Shown: positions 45,039-53,021 of the stretch, piece by piece
How the letters are laid out: every line of letters starts with the position of its first letter
How positions within the stretch are numbered: the stretch's first letter is position 1
DNA from: JAJDFU01 sp964641965
GTDB taxonomy: Bacteria; Bacteroidota; Bacteroidia; Chitinophagales; Saprospiraceae
Assembly (NCBI GenBank): GCA_964641965.1
Contig: CAZXLD010000019.1
Coordinates: forward strand, 16,206-80,205
DNA length: 64,000 bases
Reading direction: 5' to 3'
The notes under the pieces: generated by a model
Told to the model about the DNA's origin: nothing
What the model saw: the letters and a program-made list of their open reading frames with translations, nothing else
Databases searched by the model: none
Program-made: the position numbers and the translations under genes

Positions 45039-45902
45039 TTAGCGTGTTTGTGGTGTCAGTTCAAAAGTCACCCGGTCGTTCTTCTCTGCAGACTGTGGGG
45101 AATCCAAGGGTACCAATAATCGATTATTTCCCATACTTTCTACCTCTACTGGTAAAGTTACAGCCAATTCTGCTAATTGATTCCTTGCGCTTTCAGCCAA
45201 CGCCAAACCAAGACGGGCACAATCCTGATCAGTTTCTCCGGCGATAGAATGACCTGTTATCCTGATTTTTTCAATGGAATGACCCGCTATATAGGCTTTT
45301 AATTGCCTGGTATACGATTCAAATGCCAGGCTAGGAAGGTAAGATTCGCCGTTAATCGGAAAATTAACGCCCGAGTAGGTCATGTCAACAAGTGTATATC
45401 GTTCCGGATGGATAGGCTTACCCCAGTTGGGAGGATGGCCAACTTGAAAATGCACAGGCCTGTACTTGGAGGTGCTATCCGAAAGGAAATAATCCAGATA
45501 AATCTTTTCCTCCGGCAATCCTCTTTGAACAAATTGTTGCCGAATCCGGTCTGCCCGGGCCAATCCCAGGTTTTCAAATCTACCTTCCGACAACCCCATT
45601 TCACTTTCCTCATAAAATGAGGTGATCAACAAGGTAGTCTTAGGATCTTGCAACAGGTATTCGGTTAGCGAATCTAAAAAAAGGCGATTGTTCCTGGAGA
45701 GAATTGGTGCAGCACTGTCCTTATTAAATCCAAATTCCTGAAAACCACGGAGGATTTGCCCATTGGTATCCCGCACTACTAAAGTGGCTGATCGTATGAT
45801 CGGCACTTCCGAAGTGCATTCGCCTAGTACCTCACAGACGAAAAACCAACGTGCTGTAAGGAAAAACAACAGAAAGAAAAGAAAAGCCAATAAGGCTCTC
45901 AT
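45039..45902 (-). CDS. inner-membrane protein with two OmpA-like halves
   Basis: A 287-residue protein with an N-terminal hydrophobic anchor (about 2-22). Two segments look like OmpA-type peptidoglycan-binding domains: LTEYLLQDPKTTLLITSFYE...LGLARADRIRQQF (about 80-140) and LKAYIAGHSIEKIRITGHS...RLGLALAESARNQL (about 200-260). Each has the strand-then-helix pattern with ITGHS or its equivalent and the LGLARA helix. The classical NxxLSxxRA motif is degenerate in both, so peptidoglycan binding is an inference. The coiled-coil/HhH gene follows after 2 bp. A promoter lies 31-61 bp upstream. Confidence 0.7.
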   Translation of the reverse strand: MRALLAFLFFLLFFLTARWFFVCEVLGECTSEVPIIRSATLVVRDTNGQILRGFQEFGFNKDSAAPILSRNNRLFLDSLTEYLLQDPKTTLLITSFYEESEMGLSEGRFENLGLARADRIRQQFVQRGLPEEKIYLDYFLSDSTSKYRPVHFQVGHPPNWGKPIHPERYTLVDMTYSGVNFPINGESYLPSLAFESYTRQLKAYIAGHSIEKIRITGHSIAGETDQDCARLGLALAESARNQLAELAVTLPVEVESMGNNRLLVPLDSPQSAEKNDRVTFELTPQTR

Positions 45903-45932
45903 ATCAAGGGATTTTAGGATCTTTTAAAATTA

Positions 45933-45963
45933 CATAAATACGAAAAAGAGGTTGTGAAAACAA
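45933..45963 (-). promoter_or_regulatory. candidate promoter of the OmpA-like operon
   Basis: On the minus strand TTG (45961-45963) is followed after 20 bp by TATTTATG (45933-45940), a -7 box with one mismatch to TAnnTTTG. Confidence 0.4.
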
Positions 45964-46005
45964 TTCATCTCTACCTAATGGCAGAACAAGCTTTTCCTAC
46001 TACTT

Positions 46006-46029
46006 CTGACCAAGTTTAAAATGGTATTA
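46006..46029. repeat. partial dispersed repeat next to the 162-bp element
   Basis: CTGACCAAGTTTAAAATGGTATTA ends in an inverted near-match of the terminal repeat of the adjacent element. Its first 12 bases recur in reverse complement at 6857-6868. I read it as the end of a second, longer repeat family. Confidence 0.4.
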
Positions 46030-46041
46030 AAGTTGGTGATA

Positions 46042-46203
46042 ATACCGTTTTAAAATGAAAATGACGTATGTAAACGGCTTCTTTTTCCCCTACTCAGCGT
46101 TAAAAAGCCTCGCCGTAGCTCAGGCTATGCCTACGTTTTTTGCCTTGATTAGCAGAAAAATAAGCTCGTTTCTATTTGCGACCTTCTCAATTTAAAACGG
46201 TAT
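46042..46203. repeat. 162-bp near-palindromic MITE-like element, copy 2
   Basis: Identical to 11774-11935 in the same orientation, with terminal ATACCGTTTTAAA repeats and a near-palindromic interior. It sits in the gap between two divergent genes and not in a coding region. It encodes nothing of note and would depend on a transposase elsewhere. Confidence 0.85.
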
Positions 46204-46369
46204 AAACTATTTTGCTTCTACAGTTTTCATATTCAAATTGGATTAGAAGGCTGTTCAGGCACACCTTGAATCCAAACCCTACCTAAACAGAGGATAAAGT
46301 CCTTCACCCTTTGTGTAAGCTAACAATGAAATGTTCCGTTATTTTTGTAGAAGTTTAATGCCTTTACGA

Positions 46370-46750
46370 ATGAAACTACGATGTGTAGCGAATAGTGTGC
46401 GCCTTCGGTTGCGCAAATCTGATATAAACCTATTAATAGACCGTCATAAGGTGGAAGAGCGGGTAGAATTCGGTCAAGATACCGTATTCCGGTTTGCCCT
46501 GATGATGCTACCGGGCAAACATTTGACGGCTAGTTTCGATAAGGGCAGAATTCTGATATCGCTTCCCATTTCCAGGGCTGAAGAATGGATCTATTCCGAC
46601 CAGGTAGGCATAGAAGAAGAATTGATTCTTCCCGGAGGAAAGCAACTCCATATCTTAATTGAAAAGGATTTCCCTTGTAAAGATAGGGAAGAAGATAAAA
46701 GCGACACTTTCGAAGAACTGGCAGCTCAACACGAGGCTGATCAGTGCTAG
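46370..46750 (+). CDS. DUF7009-like small conserved protein
   Basis: A 126-residue product from the ATG at 46370 (MKLRCVANSVRLRLRKSDI); the frame is open 13 codons further upstream. The MKxRxxxNSVRLRLxKSxI opening and the middle LPGKHLTASFDKGRILISLP followed by an acidic end match a family of small proteins common in Bacteroidota and Planctomycetes, which I know as DUF7009. No function is known. The C-terminus has Cys and acidic residues (KDFPCKDREEDKSD). It ends next to the convergent TolC gene. Confidence 0.65.
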   Translation: MKLRCVANSVRLRLRKSDINLLIDRHKVEERVEFGQDTVFRFALMMLPGKHLTASFDKGRILISLPISRAEEWIYSDQVGIEEELILPGGKQLHILIEKDFPCKDREEDKSDTFEELAAQHEADQC

Positions 46751-48187
46751 CTAGATCCCCAATTGCCCAGATGCCCAGGTCATGCCGATTTGGGAAAGGT
46801 AGTACTTCCCATAAAGGCTAAACAGCTTGTTGCGTGCTTCGATCAGGCTTTGCTCCCGTGAATTGATCAGGAAAATAGAACTCTCTCCCAAGCGAAACTT
46901 CTCTACCTCAGCAGACAATAGAAAGCGATAATTTTCCACTGCAGACTCAAACAAGCGGATCTGTTCCATGGTAATATCAAATTCGGTTTGAAAGGCAGCC
47001 ACTTTGTTTTCAATATCTCGGAAAATAGCTTGCTGATCGCGCTGATTTTGTTCGAATTTTATCTGGTTGATTTGCCGCTTGGCATTTCCCTTTCGCATCA
47101 GTATAGGCCAACCGAATTTGATCCCCCATTTGTAGTTCTGAGCAAATACCGACCCGTTAGTTGGCCCTTCCGAGGTAGGGATTGGAGAGAATGTCCATCC
47201 ATCGCCTAACAGGAAATAGTTCACATCCAGTTGCGGGAGCATTTCCTGGCGGCTCATACGCACATCCACATCAAGAGATCCCGCTTTGGCTGCAAGTTCC
47301 AGCATTTTTGGATGTTGATTCAAGGCAGGATTGATTGGAGGAGCCGGAAAGCCACCGCCGTCTTCCATCCAGGCCTGATCAAGGCTCGGGGAATTCCAGG
47401 GAAAGGAAGTTGGAGTAGCAGGATTATTCTGTCCCCAAAAGAAATTGAGCAAAGCAAATTGGGCTTTTTGCTGGGTTAGCGCTGCATCTTGAACATCGAG
47501 CATCCGATTCTGCACTTGCAAATAACTTTCGGTGGTGTCTACCCCCGGAAGATCTCCAGCAAAGAAACTGGATACAATAGCCTGATGACGAACCCGAGTA
47601 ACCTGCAGGGCATTCTCCATTAATTGAAGACGGTTTTCCGCAATCACCCAGTAAATGTAGTGGGATGCGCCTTCGTAAAGGAGGTCATTAATCAGCATCC
47701 GACGTCGGGCCTCTAGTCCGGCTTGCTCAAAACGGGATTTCTGCACTCCGGCACGCCCTGGGTCGAAAACCAGCCCTTGGATCAGAGGTAATTCCAATCC
47801 TATGACTGCCTGCCCTCGTTCAGGTAGGTTATCTGCCGGATTCAAAAAGATCCCGTCCGTCCATTGGTAACCTACTTTCAGTCTGGGACCGTAAGGCAAC
47901 GAAATACCCAAACCGGCATCCAATACGCGATAGTAATTCTTGGCCTCAAAAGTCTTTTGATCCCAGTCACCAAAAAGCTTGGGTTCAAAAAAGCTACCCG
48001 CCTCACGCACAGTCCAATCACCCTGTGCAGCTATAAGATCTGCTTTTTCGATCAGTGGATGGTCCGCCAGGATCATTTCTTGAAAAATGGGCCATTCCAA
48101 AATGGGTAAATCATCCAAACTAGCTTGAGGGAAAGCTCGAACCACTAAGAACAAGCTTCCCAACAATAAGAAATACCTACTGATCAT
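46751..48187 (-). CDS. TolC family outer-membrane channel
   Basis: A 478-residue outer-membrane efflux protein with a signal peptide (MISRYFLLLGSLFLVVRAFPQ) and two TolC-type halves, each with long amphipathic helices (DLLYEGASHYIYWVIAENRLQL and DIENKVAAFQTEFDITMEQIRL). It is the outer-membrane part of the ABC-HlyD-TolC exporter. Its ATG overlaps the HlyD stop codon (ATGA, 48184-48187), so the two are translationally coupled. Confidence 0.88.
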   Translation of the reverse strand: MISRYFLLLGSLFLVVRAFPQASLDDLPILEWPIFQEMILADHPLIEKADLIAAQGDWTVREAGSFFEPKLFGDWDQKTFEAKNYYRVLDAGLGISLPYGPRLKVGYQWTDGIFLNPADNLPERGQAVIGLELPLIQGLVFDPGRAGVQKSRFEQAGLEARRRMLINDLLYEGASHYIYWVIAENRLQLMENALQVTRVRHQAIVSSFFAGDLPGVDTTESYLQVQNRMLDVQDAALTQQKAQFALLNFFWGQNNPATPTSFPWNSPSLDQAWMEDGGGFPAPPINPALNQHPKMLELAAKAGSLDVDVRMSRQEMLPQLDVNYFLLGDGWTFSPIPTSEGPTNGSVFAQNYKWGIKFGWPILMRKGNAKRQINQIKFEQNQRDQQAIFRDIENKVAAFQTEFDITMEQIRLFESAVENYRFLLSAEVEKFRLGESSIFLINSREQSLIEARNKLFSLYGKYYLSQIGMTWASGQLGI

Positions 48188-49557
48188 TTTACCGATTTAA
48201 TGGGGGCTTTCAATTTGGGGGCTTCACCGTCCTGGCCGGTATAGTAGTCCGGTGGGAAACCATTCAATTGGCGCCAAAGCTCATACCAAAGAGGTACGTT
48301 ATTTAAAAGGGCAATACCTCTTGCACCACCACCTGGCCGCAGTGCTTCCGGCCATTCCGGCTCATTTTCCTCATCCGGTGCCACCAGGATTCTATACTCG
48401 CCCTTTTCATTTGGAACATTATCAATCGCAAACACTTTTCCAGTGAACGTACCGAATGAGAAACCAGGCCATCCTGAAAAGACAATTGCAGGCCAGCCGT
48501 CAAATAAGAACCGAACTTCTTGACCCTTTTTAATCAGAGGAAGATCCATCGCTTTTATGTACATCTCAACGGCCAAGTTGAAATTGGAAGGTACAATGGA
48601 AGCAATAGCCTGCTGCTCTTTAACGGTTTCCCCAATTCCCTGAATAATTGCCTGCGTCACGTACCCATCCTGAGGAGCTCGGATATAATAAAACCGAGAA
48701 CGCTGTTCATAGTTTGACAGGTCAATTTGCATTTTACTTACCTGTCCTGTAGCCTCATACATTTGAGAATAGGTGGATTGGCGATCACTCTCCGCCTTCG
48801 CAATTTTCTCACCATAGCTGTAGATCGCTTCTTCTAGGGCCAGTTTCGCATTGATCAGTTCATTTCTGCTGCTCAAGAGTTTATTGTTGGCCGATATGGA
48901 TTTGGCCAGAGCCTCCTGCTGTTTGTTTTGGGCATTTTCAACTGTCTTTCGGGCAGCAATATCCCGGTCGAACAATCGCTGCTGGCGCAGAAATTGAGTG
49001 TCGGCAATACTCATGGCAATTTGGGCTTGCTGAAGATCAATACTATCTGCTGCAATCTTGAACCTTGACTGCTGGATTTTATTTCGCAGCTGTTCCATTT
49101 TAAGGTCTCGCTCCCGATAAAGCGCTTCAATCTGGCGATCTAATGCCCCAATCTTATCCTGATAAGCACCCACCGCTCCTTCCTTGGCTGTTACCTGCTC
49201 CCGAGTCCGCGGTACTAAATTGGGATCGAAGTACTCGGATTTAATCTCCGAAAGAAAGAGCAAGGTGTCGCCTTTTTGAACGAAGTCCCCTTCCTGCACA
49301 AACCATTGCTCGATCCTACCAGCAATAGTAGATTGGACAGTTTGTGGACGATCCTGGGGATTGAGTGGCGTCACAATGCCTTCACTCTGTACATTTTGCG
49401 TCCAGGGAAGAAACATGAAGATGAGGAGAACGAGCATTGCCGTTGATAGCCAACGCACAAACATGACGTGGGCAGGGACCAAGTCCGTCTTGGAGAAAGA
49501 GTTGAATTGACTTTCATCTACTTTGTCCAGAATCGAATTTGGAGATATGTTTAGCAT
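48184..49557 (-). CDS. HlyD-type membrane fusion protein
   Basis: A 457-residue periplasmic adaptor. One membrane span lies at about 37-53 (STAMLVLLIFMFLPWTQ), followed by a lipoyl-type half (GRIEQWFVQEGDFVQKGDTLLFL), a long coiled coil (about 120-290), a second lipoyl half (YYIRAPQDGYVTQAIIQG) and a beta-barrel part. It joins the ABC subunit 42 bp upstream to the TolC channel downstream. Gene overlaps with TolC by 4 bp. Confidence 0.9.
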   Translation of the reverse strand: MLNISPNSILDKVDESQFNSFSKTDLVPAHVMFVRWLSTAMLVLLIFMFLPWTQNVQSEGIVTPLNPQDRPQTVQSTIAGRIEQWFVQEGDFVQKGDTLLFLSEIKSEYFDPNLVPRTREQVTAKEGAVGAYQDKIGALDRQIEALYRERDLKMEQLRNKIQQSRFKIAADSIDLQQAQIAMSIADTQFLRQQRLFDRDIAARKTVENAQNKQQEALAKSISANNKLLSSRNELINAKLALEEAIYSYGEKIAKAESDRQSTYSQMYEATGQVSKMQIDLSNYEQRSRFYYIRAPQDGYVTQAIIQGIGETVKEQQAIASIVPSNFNLAVEMYIKAMDLPLIKKGQEVRFLFDGWPAIVFSGWPGFSFGTFTGKVFAIDNVPNEKGEYRILVAPDEENEPEWPEALRPGGGARGIALLNNVPLWYELWRQLNGFPPDYYTGQDGEAPKLKAPIKSVK

Positions 49558-49599
49558 ATGTTTATATCCGTTGAAACTTTATAAAAAAGTTGAACCTAC

Positions 49600-51357
49600 T
49601 TACGACCAGACGCTCACAGGAGCAGCTCTGAACACGTAAGGGAAATGCTGCCCTTGACGAATTTCCTCCCAAGGTCCACGCTGGACGATTTTTCCATTTT
49701 TCAGGATAATTACTTCATCACATCGCTGGGCCAGGTCTGAATCATCGGTAATGGTGACCAAGGTCCATGGGTTATCAGATTCAGTCAGTAATTCGTATAC
49801 GCGTTGGCGTTCAGCAGCTTCTAATCCGGGAAAATAGCCTTCCACAAGCAGTAGGCGTGGCCGGGATAATATTGCCCTGGCCATCAGCAATCGGGTCCGG
49901 ACACTCCGAGAAATATTCTTTCCCGCAGGTAATAAAACCGTTCCATATCCTTCAGGTAGGTTTTGAATAGCTTCTTGTAGCCCCACCTCCCTTACCACCT
50001 TAAGGACTTCAGGCATGCACTCTTCTGGATGGCAAAGGGTTATATTATCAAATACAGTACCTTCCACAATATCCTCACTCATGCTGTAATCACCGATGTA
50101 TTCCCGGAGATTTGTGAGGTTCATATCTTGCATTGGGATTCCATTATAGCTGATCTGACCAGAGTAATTGGAATACATGCTTCCAATCAACTTGAGCAGC
50201 GTAGACTTCCCAGATGAATTATAACCTGAAATCGCAACTCGCTTTCCGGAGTCAATGTGAAGGCTTAGGTTATCGAGTACCGGATCCTGGGCATCCGGAT
50301 ACTTGAAGGTCAGATTGCGCGCAATAATGGTCATTCCCTTGCCGTCGTCTACACTCGCATATTTTTGTCCTCCTCCCTTTTCCAGGGGTAGGTCAGTAAC
50401 TGCACCAATTTTCTCTAATCCGGTCAAGGTATCATAGATCGCATCCATGGTCAGGATCATTTTTTCCACCGAGGATAAGATTAGGATGATTACGATCTCG
50501 GCTGCTACAAACTGCCCAATGGATATTCGGTTCTCAATCACCAGGAAACCACCTAATAAAAGGAGACTCGCGGTGACAACCGTTTTGAATGCAACTAGAA
50601 ATCCAAATTGCCCGATTAGAATTCGGAAGTGATTGGCCCTTCGGTCCAGGTAACCGGAAACCAAATTGTTGGTCCGATCCATACCCAAGGATTGACCACC
50701 AGCTAACTTAAATGTATTCATGCTGCGGCCGATCTCCTCCAGCCAGGAAGCCACCTTATACTTGTATTTGGATTCTTGAAGACTGGTTTTCAGACCACCA
50801 GGACCCGTTAACCAAAAAATCCCGCCCAAAAATAAAAGTAGAGCCAAACCAAAAAGGCCGAAGAAAGGATGGTAAAAAGCAATCAGGATAAGGCCAAAAA
50901 AGATCTGAAGCGTGGCTGTGGAGAAATCCATCAAGATCTTGGGCACACCTTTTTGAACAGTCAGGGTATCAAAGAAACGGTTAACCAATTCCGGTGCATA
51001 CTCCTTGGAAAGGGCTTCCAACTGAAACCTGGGCAGTCGATAGGCAAAATCAAAAGAGGAACGTGCAAATATCCTTCTTTGCAAGGATTCCGTAACCGAT
51101 AGTTGCATCACCGTAAGAATTCCCACCAGTGCTGTTCCTATGGTAACGGCTCCTACTAATAAATAGATAGATGCAGAAATAGCCCCTCCGGCAACCAAGC
51201 CAATGATTGCCTGGACACCTATTGGTAAAGAAAGATTTATTAGCCCTGCAAAAACAGCATAAATGTAGATGTAAGAAATATCCTTTTTATCCAGTTGGAG
51301 CAAACGGAAGAACCGGCCCACTGGCGTTATCCGATTAGGTACTGCCATGGTATTCAA
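49600..51357 (-). CDS. ABC exporter with a degenerate ATPase domain
   Basis: A 585-residue fused membrane-ATPase half-transporter, without the N-terminal C39 peptidase. Six membrane spans fill about 25-300. In the ATPase, Walker A GYNSSGKST (378-386) is good, but the rest is altered: the signature LSGGQ reads ISRSV (482-486), the Walker B catalytic Glu position is Gly507 (LLLVEG), and the H-loop His position is Asp538 (TITDDSD). Such a protein could bind ATP but would hydrolyse it poorly if at all. It is grouped with HlyD and TolC and follows a sigma factor gene by 68 bp. No second ABC gene is nearby; the partner, if any, is elsewhere. Confidence 0.88.
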   Translation of the reverse strand: MNTMAVPNRITPVGRFFRLLQLDKKDISYIYIYAVFAGLINLSLPIGVQAIIGLVAGGAISASIYLLVGAVTIGTALVGILTVMQLSVTESLQRRIFARSSFDFAYRLPRFQLEALSKEYAPELVNRFFDTLTVQKGVPKILMDFSTATLQIFFGLILIAFYHPFFGLFGLALLLFLGGIFWLTGPGGLKTSLQESKYKYKVASWLEEIGRSMNTFKLAGGQSLGMDRTNNLVSGYLDRRANHFRILIGQFGFLVAFKTVVTASLLLLGGFLVIENRISIGQFVAAEIVIILILSSVEKMILTMDAIYDTLTGLEKIGAVTDLPLEKGGGQKYASVDDGKGMTIIARNLTFKYPDAQDPVLDNLSLHIDSGKRVAISGYNSSGKSTLLKLIGSMYSNYSGQISYNGIPMQDMNLTNLREYIGDYSMSEDIVEGTVFDNITLCHPEECMPEVLKVVREVGLQEAIQNLPEGYGTVLLPAGKNISRSVRTRLLMARAILSRPRLLLVEGYFPGLEAAERQRVYELLTESDNPWTLVTITDDSDLAQRCDEVIILKNGKIVQRGPWEEIRQGQHFPYVFRAAPVSVWS

Positions 51358-51425
51358 TTAGACGACTAACATATAACCCTTTCCAGGGCAATATTGATTA
51401 AGGATTCTTAAGATTAGACCAAATT

Positions 51426-51959
51426 TTAGGCAGATAAGGCGGTTCTGACATCTCCAGGGTACATGGAGGAAATCTTTGCTCTTAGTTTTTTCCGGGCAAA
51501 GAAAATCCTGGATTTAACAGTTCCTAATGGAAGATCCAGTTGTGTGGCTATTTCTTCGTACTTGAATCCTTGGTAGTGCATCATAAAAGGAACCCGCATC
51601 CAATCATCCAGTTGCTTGATTTCCTTGAATATTTCTTTGAGCGATACCGAAGTCTCACCGTCGTTGCCCTGTGCTCCTTCTTTGGAGCTGACCCAATGGG
51701 CACGGTCTGCCTCGGGAGCTAGTTGCATGCGCCTTTTTTGCTTTCGATAATCGTTGATAAAGGTGTTGCGCATGATCGTGGTTAACCAGGCTTTCCAATT
51801 GGTACCAGGCTGGTACAATTTTTTATGTTTGTATGCCTTGTAAAGAGTCTCCTGCAGGAGGTCCTCTGCCAGTGCCTCATCTTGGGTGAGGTAAATGGCG
51901 AAATCCATCAGGTCGGATTTCTGGCTTTGATAGTGCTGGACAAATATGGAAGAGTTCAT
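51426..51959 (-). CDS. ECF-type RNA polymerase sigma factor
   Basis: A 177-residue sigma-70 family protein of the ECF class. Region 2 (AEDLLQETLYKAYKHKKLYQ, KAWLTTIMRNTFINDYRKQ) and region 4 (YQGFKYEEIATQLDLPLGTVKSRIFFARKKLR) are both clear. No anti-sigma gene is next to it. It is 68 bp upstream of the ABC exporter, so it may control that operon and itself. A strong promoter (TTG-N19-TAGCTTTG) with an operator-like repeat lies upstream. Confidence 0.92.
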   Translation of the reverse strand: MNSSIFVQHYQSQKSDLMDFAIYLTQDEALAEDLLQETLYKAYKHKKLYQPGTNWKAWLTTIMRNTFINDYRKQKRRMQLAPEADRAHWVSSKEGAQGNDGETSVSLKEIFKEIKQLDDWMRVPFMMHYQGFKYEEIATQLDLPLGTVKSRIFFARKKLRAKISSMYPGDVRTALSA

Positions 51960-51974
51960 TAGTCGAGTTTTAAA

Positions 51975-51986
51975 AGTAATATTACT
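51975..51986. promoter_or_regulatory. 12-bp palindrome in the sigma factor leader
   Basis: AGTAATATTACT is a perfect palindrome, 16 bp upstream of the sigma factor ATG and downstream of its promoter. It could be a second operator or an RNA stem; AT-rich context makes it weak. Confidence 0.3.
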
Positions 51987-52008
51987 AGAATCAATAGCAA
52001 TACTACTA

Positions 52009-52038
52009 CAAAGCTAGTCTTATTTGGTTTAATTCCAA
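52009..52038 (-). promoter_or_regulatory. sigma factor gene promoter
   Basis: On the minus strand TTG (52036-52038) and TAGCTTTG (52009-52016) are separated by 19 bp, a perfect Bacteroidota vegetative promoter. Transcription would begin near 52002 and leave a 43-nt leader. Confidence 0.65.
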
Positions 52039-52041
52039 ATA
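52021..52041. promoter_or_regulatory. inverted repeat across the sigma factor -33 box
   Basis: TATTTGG (52021-52027) and CCAAATA (52035-52041) are perfect 7-bp arms with a 7-bp spacer. They cover the -33 box and spacer of the promoter above, so a bound protein would affect it directly. Confidence 0.5.
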
Positions 52042-52088
52042 GTAAATTTTTCTATGACCCTTATAAATCCTGGTTATATTAAATTTGG

Positions 52089-53009
52089 ATGCAGTGGAAA
52101 GAAGCCATAGAATCCTTTGAAATCTACCTTCGCCTGGAAAAAGCACTCTCCTCAGCTACTCAGGAAGGCTACCAACAGGACCTAAAAAAACTCGCCACCT
52201 GGAGTGAACAATACAGCAAGAGGCCGCAAGAGATTACCCTAAATGACCTGGAAGTTTTTTTGGTTTGGCTCAATGAGCTAGGCTTGGGTCAACGGTCACA
52301 AGCCCGCCTCATTTCTGCCATACGATCCTTTTTTACCTTTCTCCAATTAGTAGGCGAGGTCTCGGAAAACCCCTCCGAGCTTTTAGATGGGCCTCGAATT
52401 AATCGCCATATACCTGAAGTACTGAGTATCCGGGAGGTTTTTCTCTTGATGGATGCTATCGACCTAAGCCATCCGCAGGGCACCCGAAACCGAGCTATTC
52501 TTGAAACCCTTTATGCATGTGGTCTTCGAGTCAGTGAATTGACGAAGCTGGGCATAGCCGACCTGTTTACAGATATTGGTTTCATCCGAGTTATCGGAAA
52601 GGGAAATAAGGAGCGACTCGTCCCCATTGGCGAGGATGCTATCCATCATATCAATCTATATTGGGAAGGCGAACGTAGGGGCATGCTCCAGGTAGACCCC
52701 GGGCATGCCCATATTCTATTCCTCAATCGAAGAGGGCGGCAATTGTCGAGGGTGATGATATTTAATATCGTCAAAGAAGCGGCAAGAAAAGCCAACATCC
52801 AAAAGACAGTCAGCCCACATACCCTTAGACATTCATTTGCCACCCACTTGCTAGAAGGCGGAGCCGATTTGAAAGCCGTTCAGGATATGTTGGGCCATGA
52901 ATCCATTCTCACTACTGAAATTTATACGCATATCGACAAAGAATTTCTTAAAGAAACCCTGATCCGATTTCATCCCAGAGCCAGATCAAGACGTTCTGAT
53001 ACAAAATAA
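52089..53009 (+). CDS. xerD: tyrosine recombinase XerD
   Basis: Resolves chromosome dimers at dif together with XerC. The 306 residues have the N-terminal core-binding SAM-like domain (about 1-95) and the catalytic domain with Arg147 (CGLRVSE), Lys171 (GKGNKER), His244, Arg247 (HTLRHSF), His270 (GHES) and Tyr279 (TEIYTH), the full tyrosine recombinase set. It is on the plus strand, divergent from the sigma factor gene. An alpha/beta hydrolase-OsmC gene follows after 12 bp. No dif site is seen nearby. Confidence 0.93.
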   Translation: MQWKEAIESFEIYLRLEKALSSATQEGYQQDLKKLATWSEQYSKRPQEITLNDLEVFLVWLNELGLGQRSQARLISAIRSFFTFLQLVGEVSENPSELLDGPRINRHIPEVLSIREVFLLMDAIDLSHPQGTRNRAILETLYACGLRVSELTKLGIADLFTDIGFIRVIGKGNKERLVPIGEDAIHHINLYWEGERRGMLQVDPGHAHILFLNRRGRQLSRVMIFNIVKEAARKANIQKTVSPHTLRHSFATHLLEGGADLKAVQDMLGHESILTTEIYTHIDKEFLKETLIRFHPRARSRRSDTK

Positions 53010-53021
53010 GCTCATTCCAGA

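Larger units (their letters stand above)
45903..46369. other. intergenic region with repeats
   Basis: 467 bp between the divergent OmpA-like and DUF7009 genes. It holds the OmpA operon promoter, a partial repeat (46006-46029), and the second 162-bp element (46042-46203). The right part (46204-46369) is AT-rich and shows no clear signal. Confidence 0.6.
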
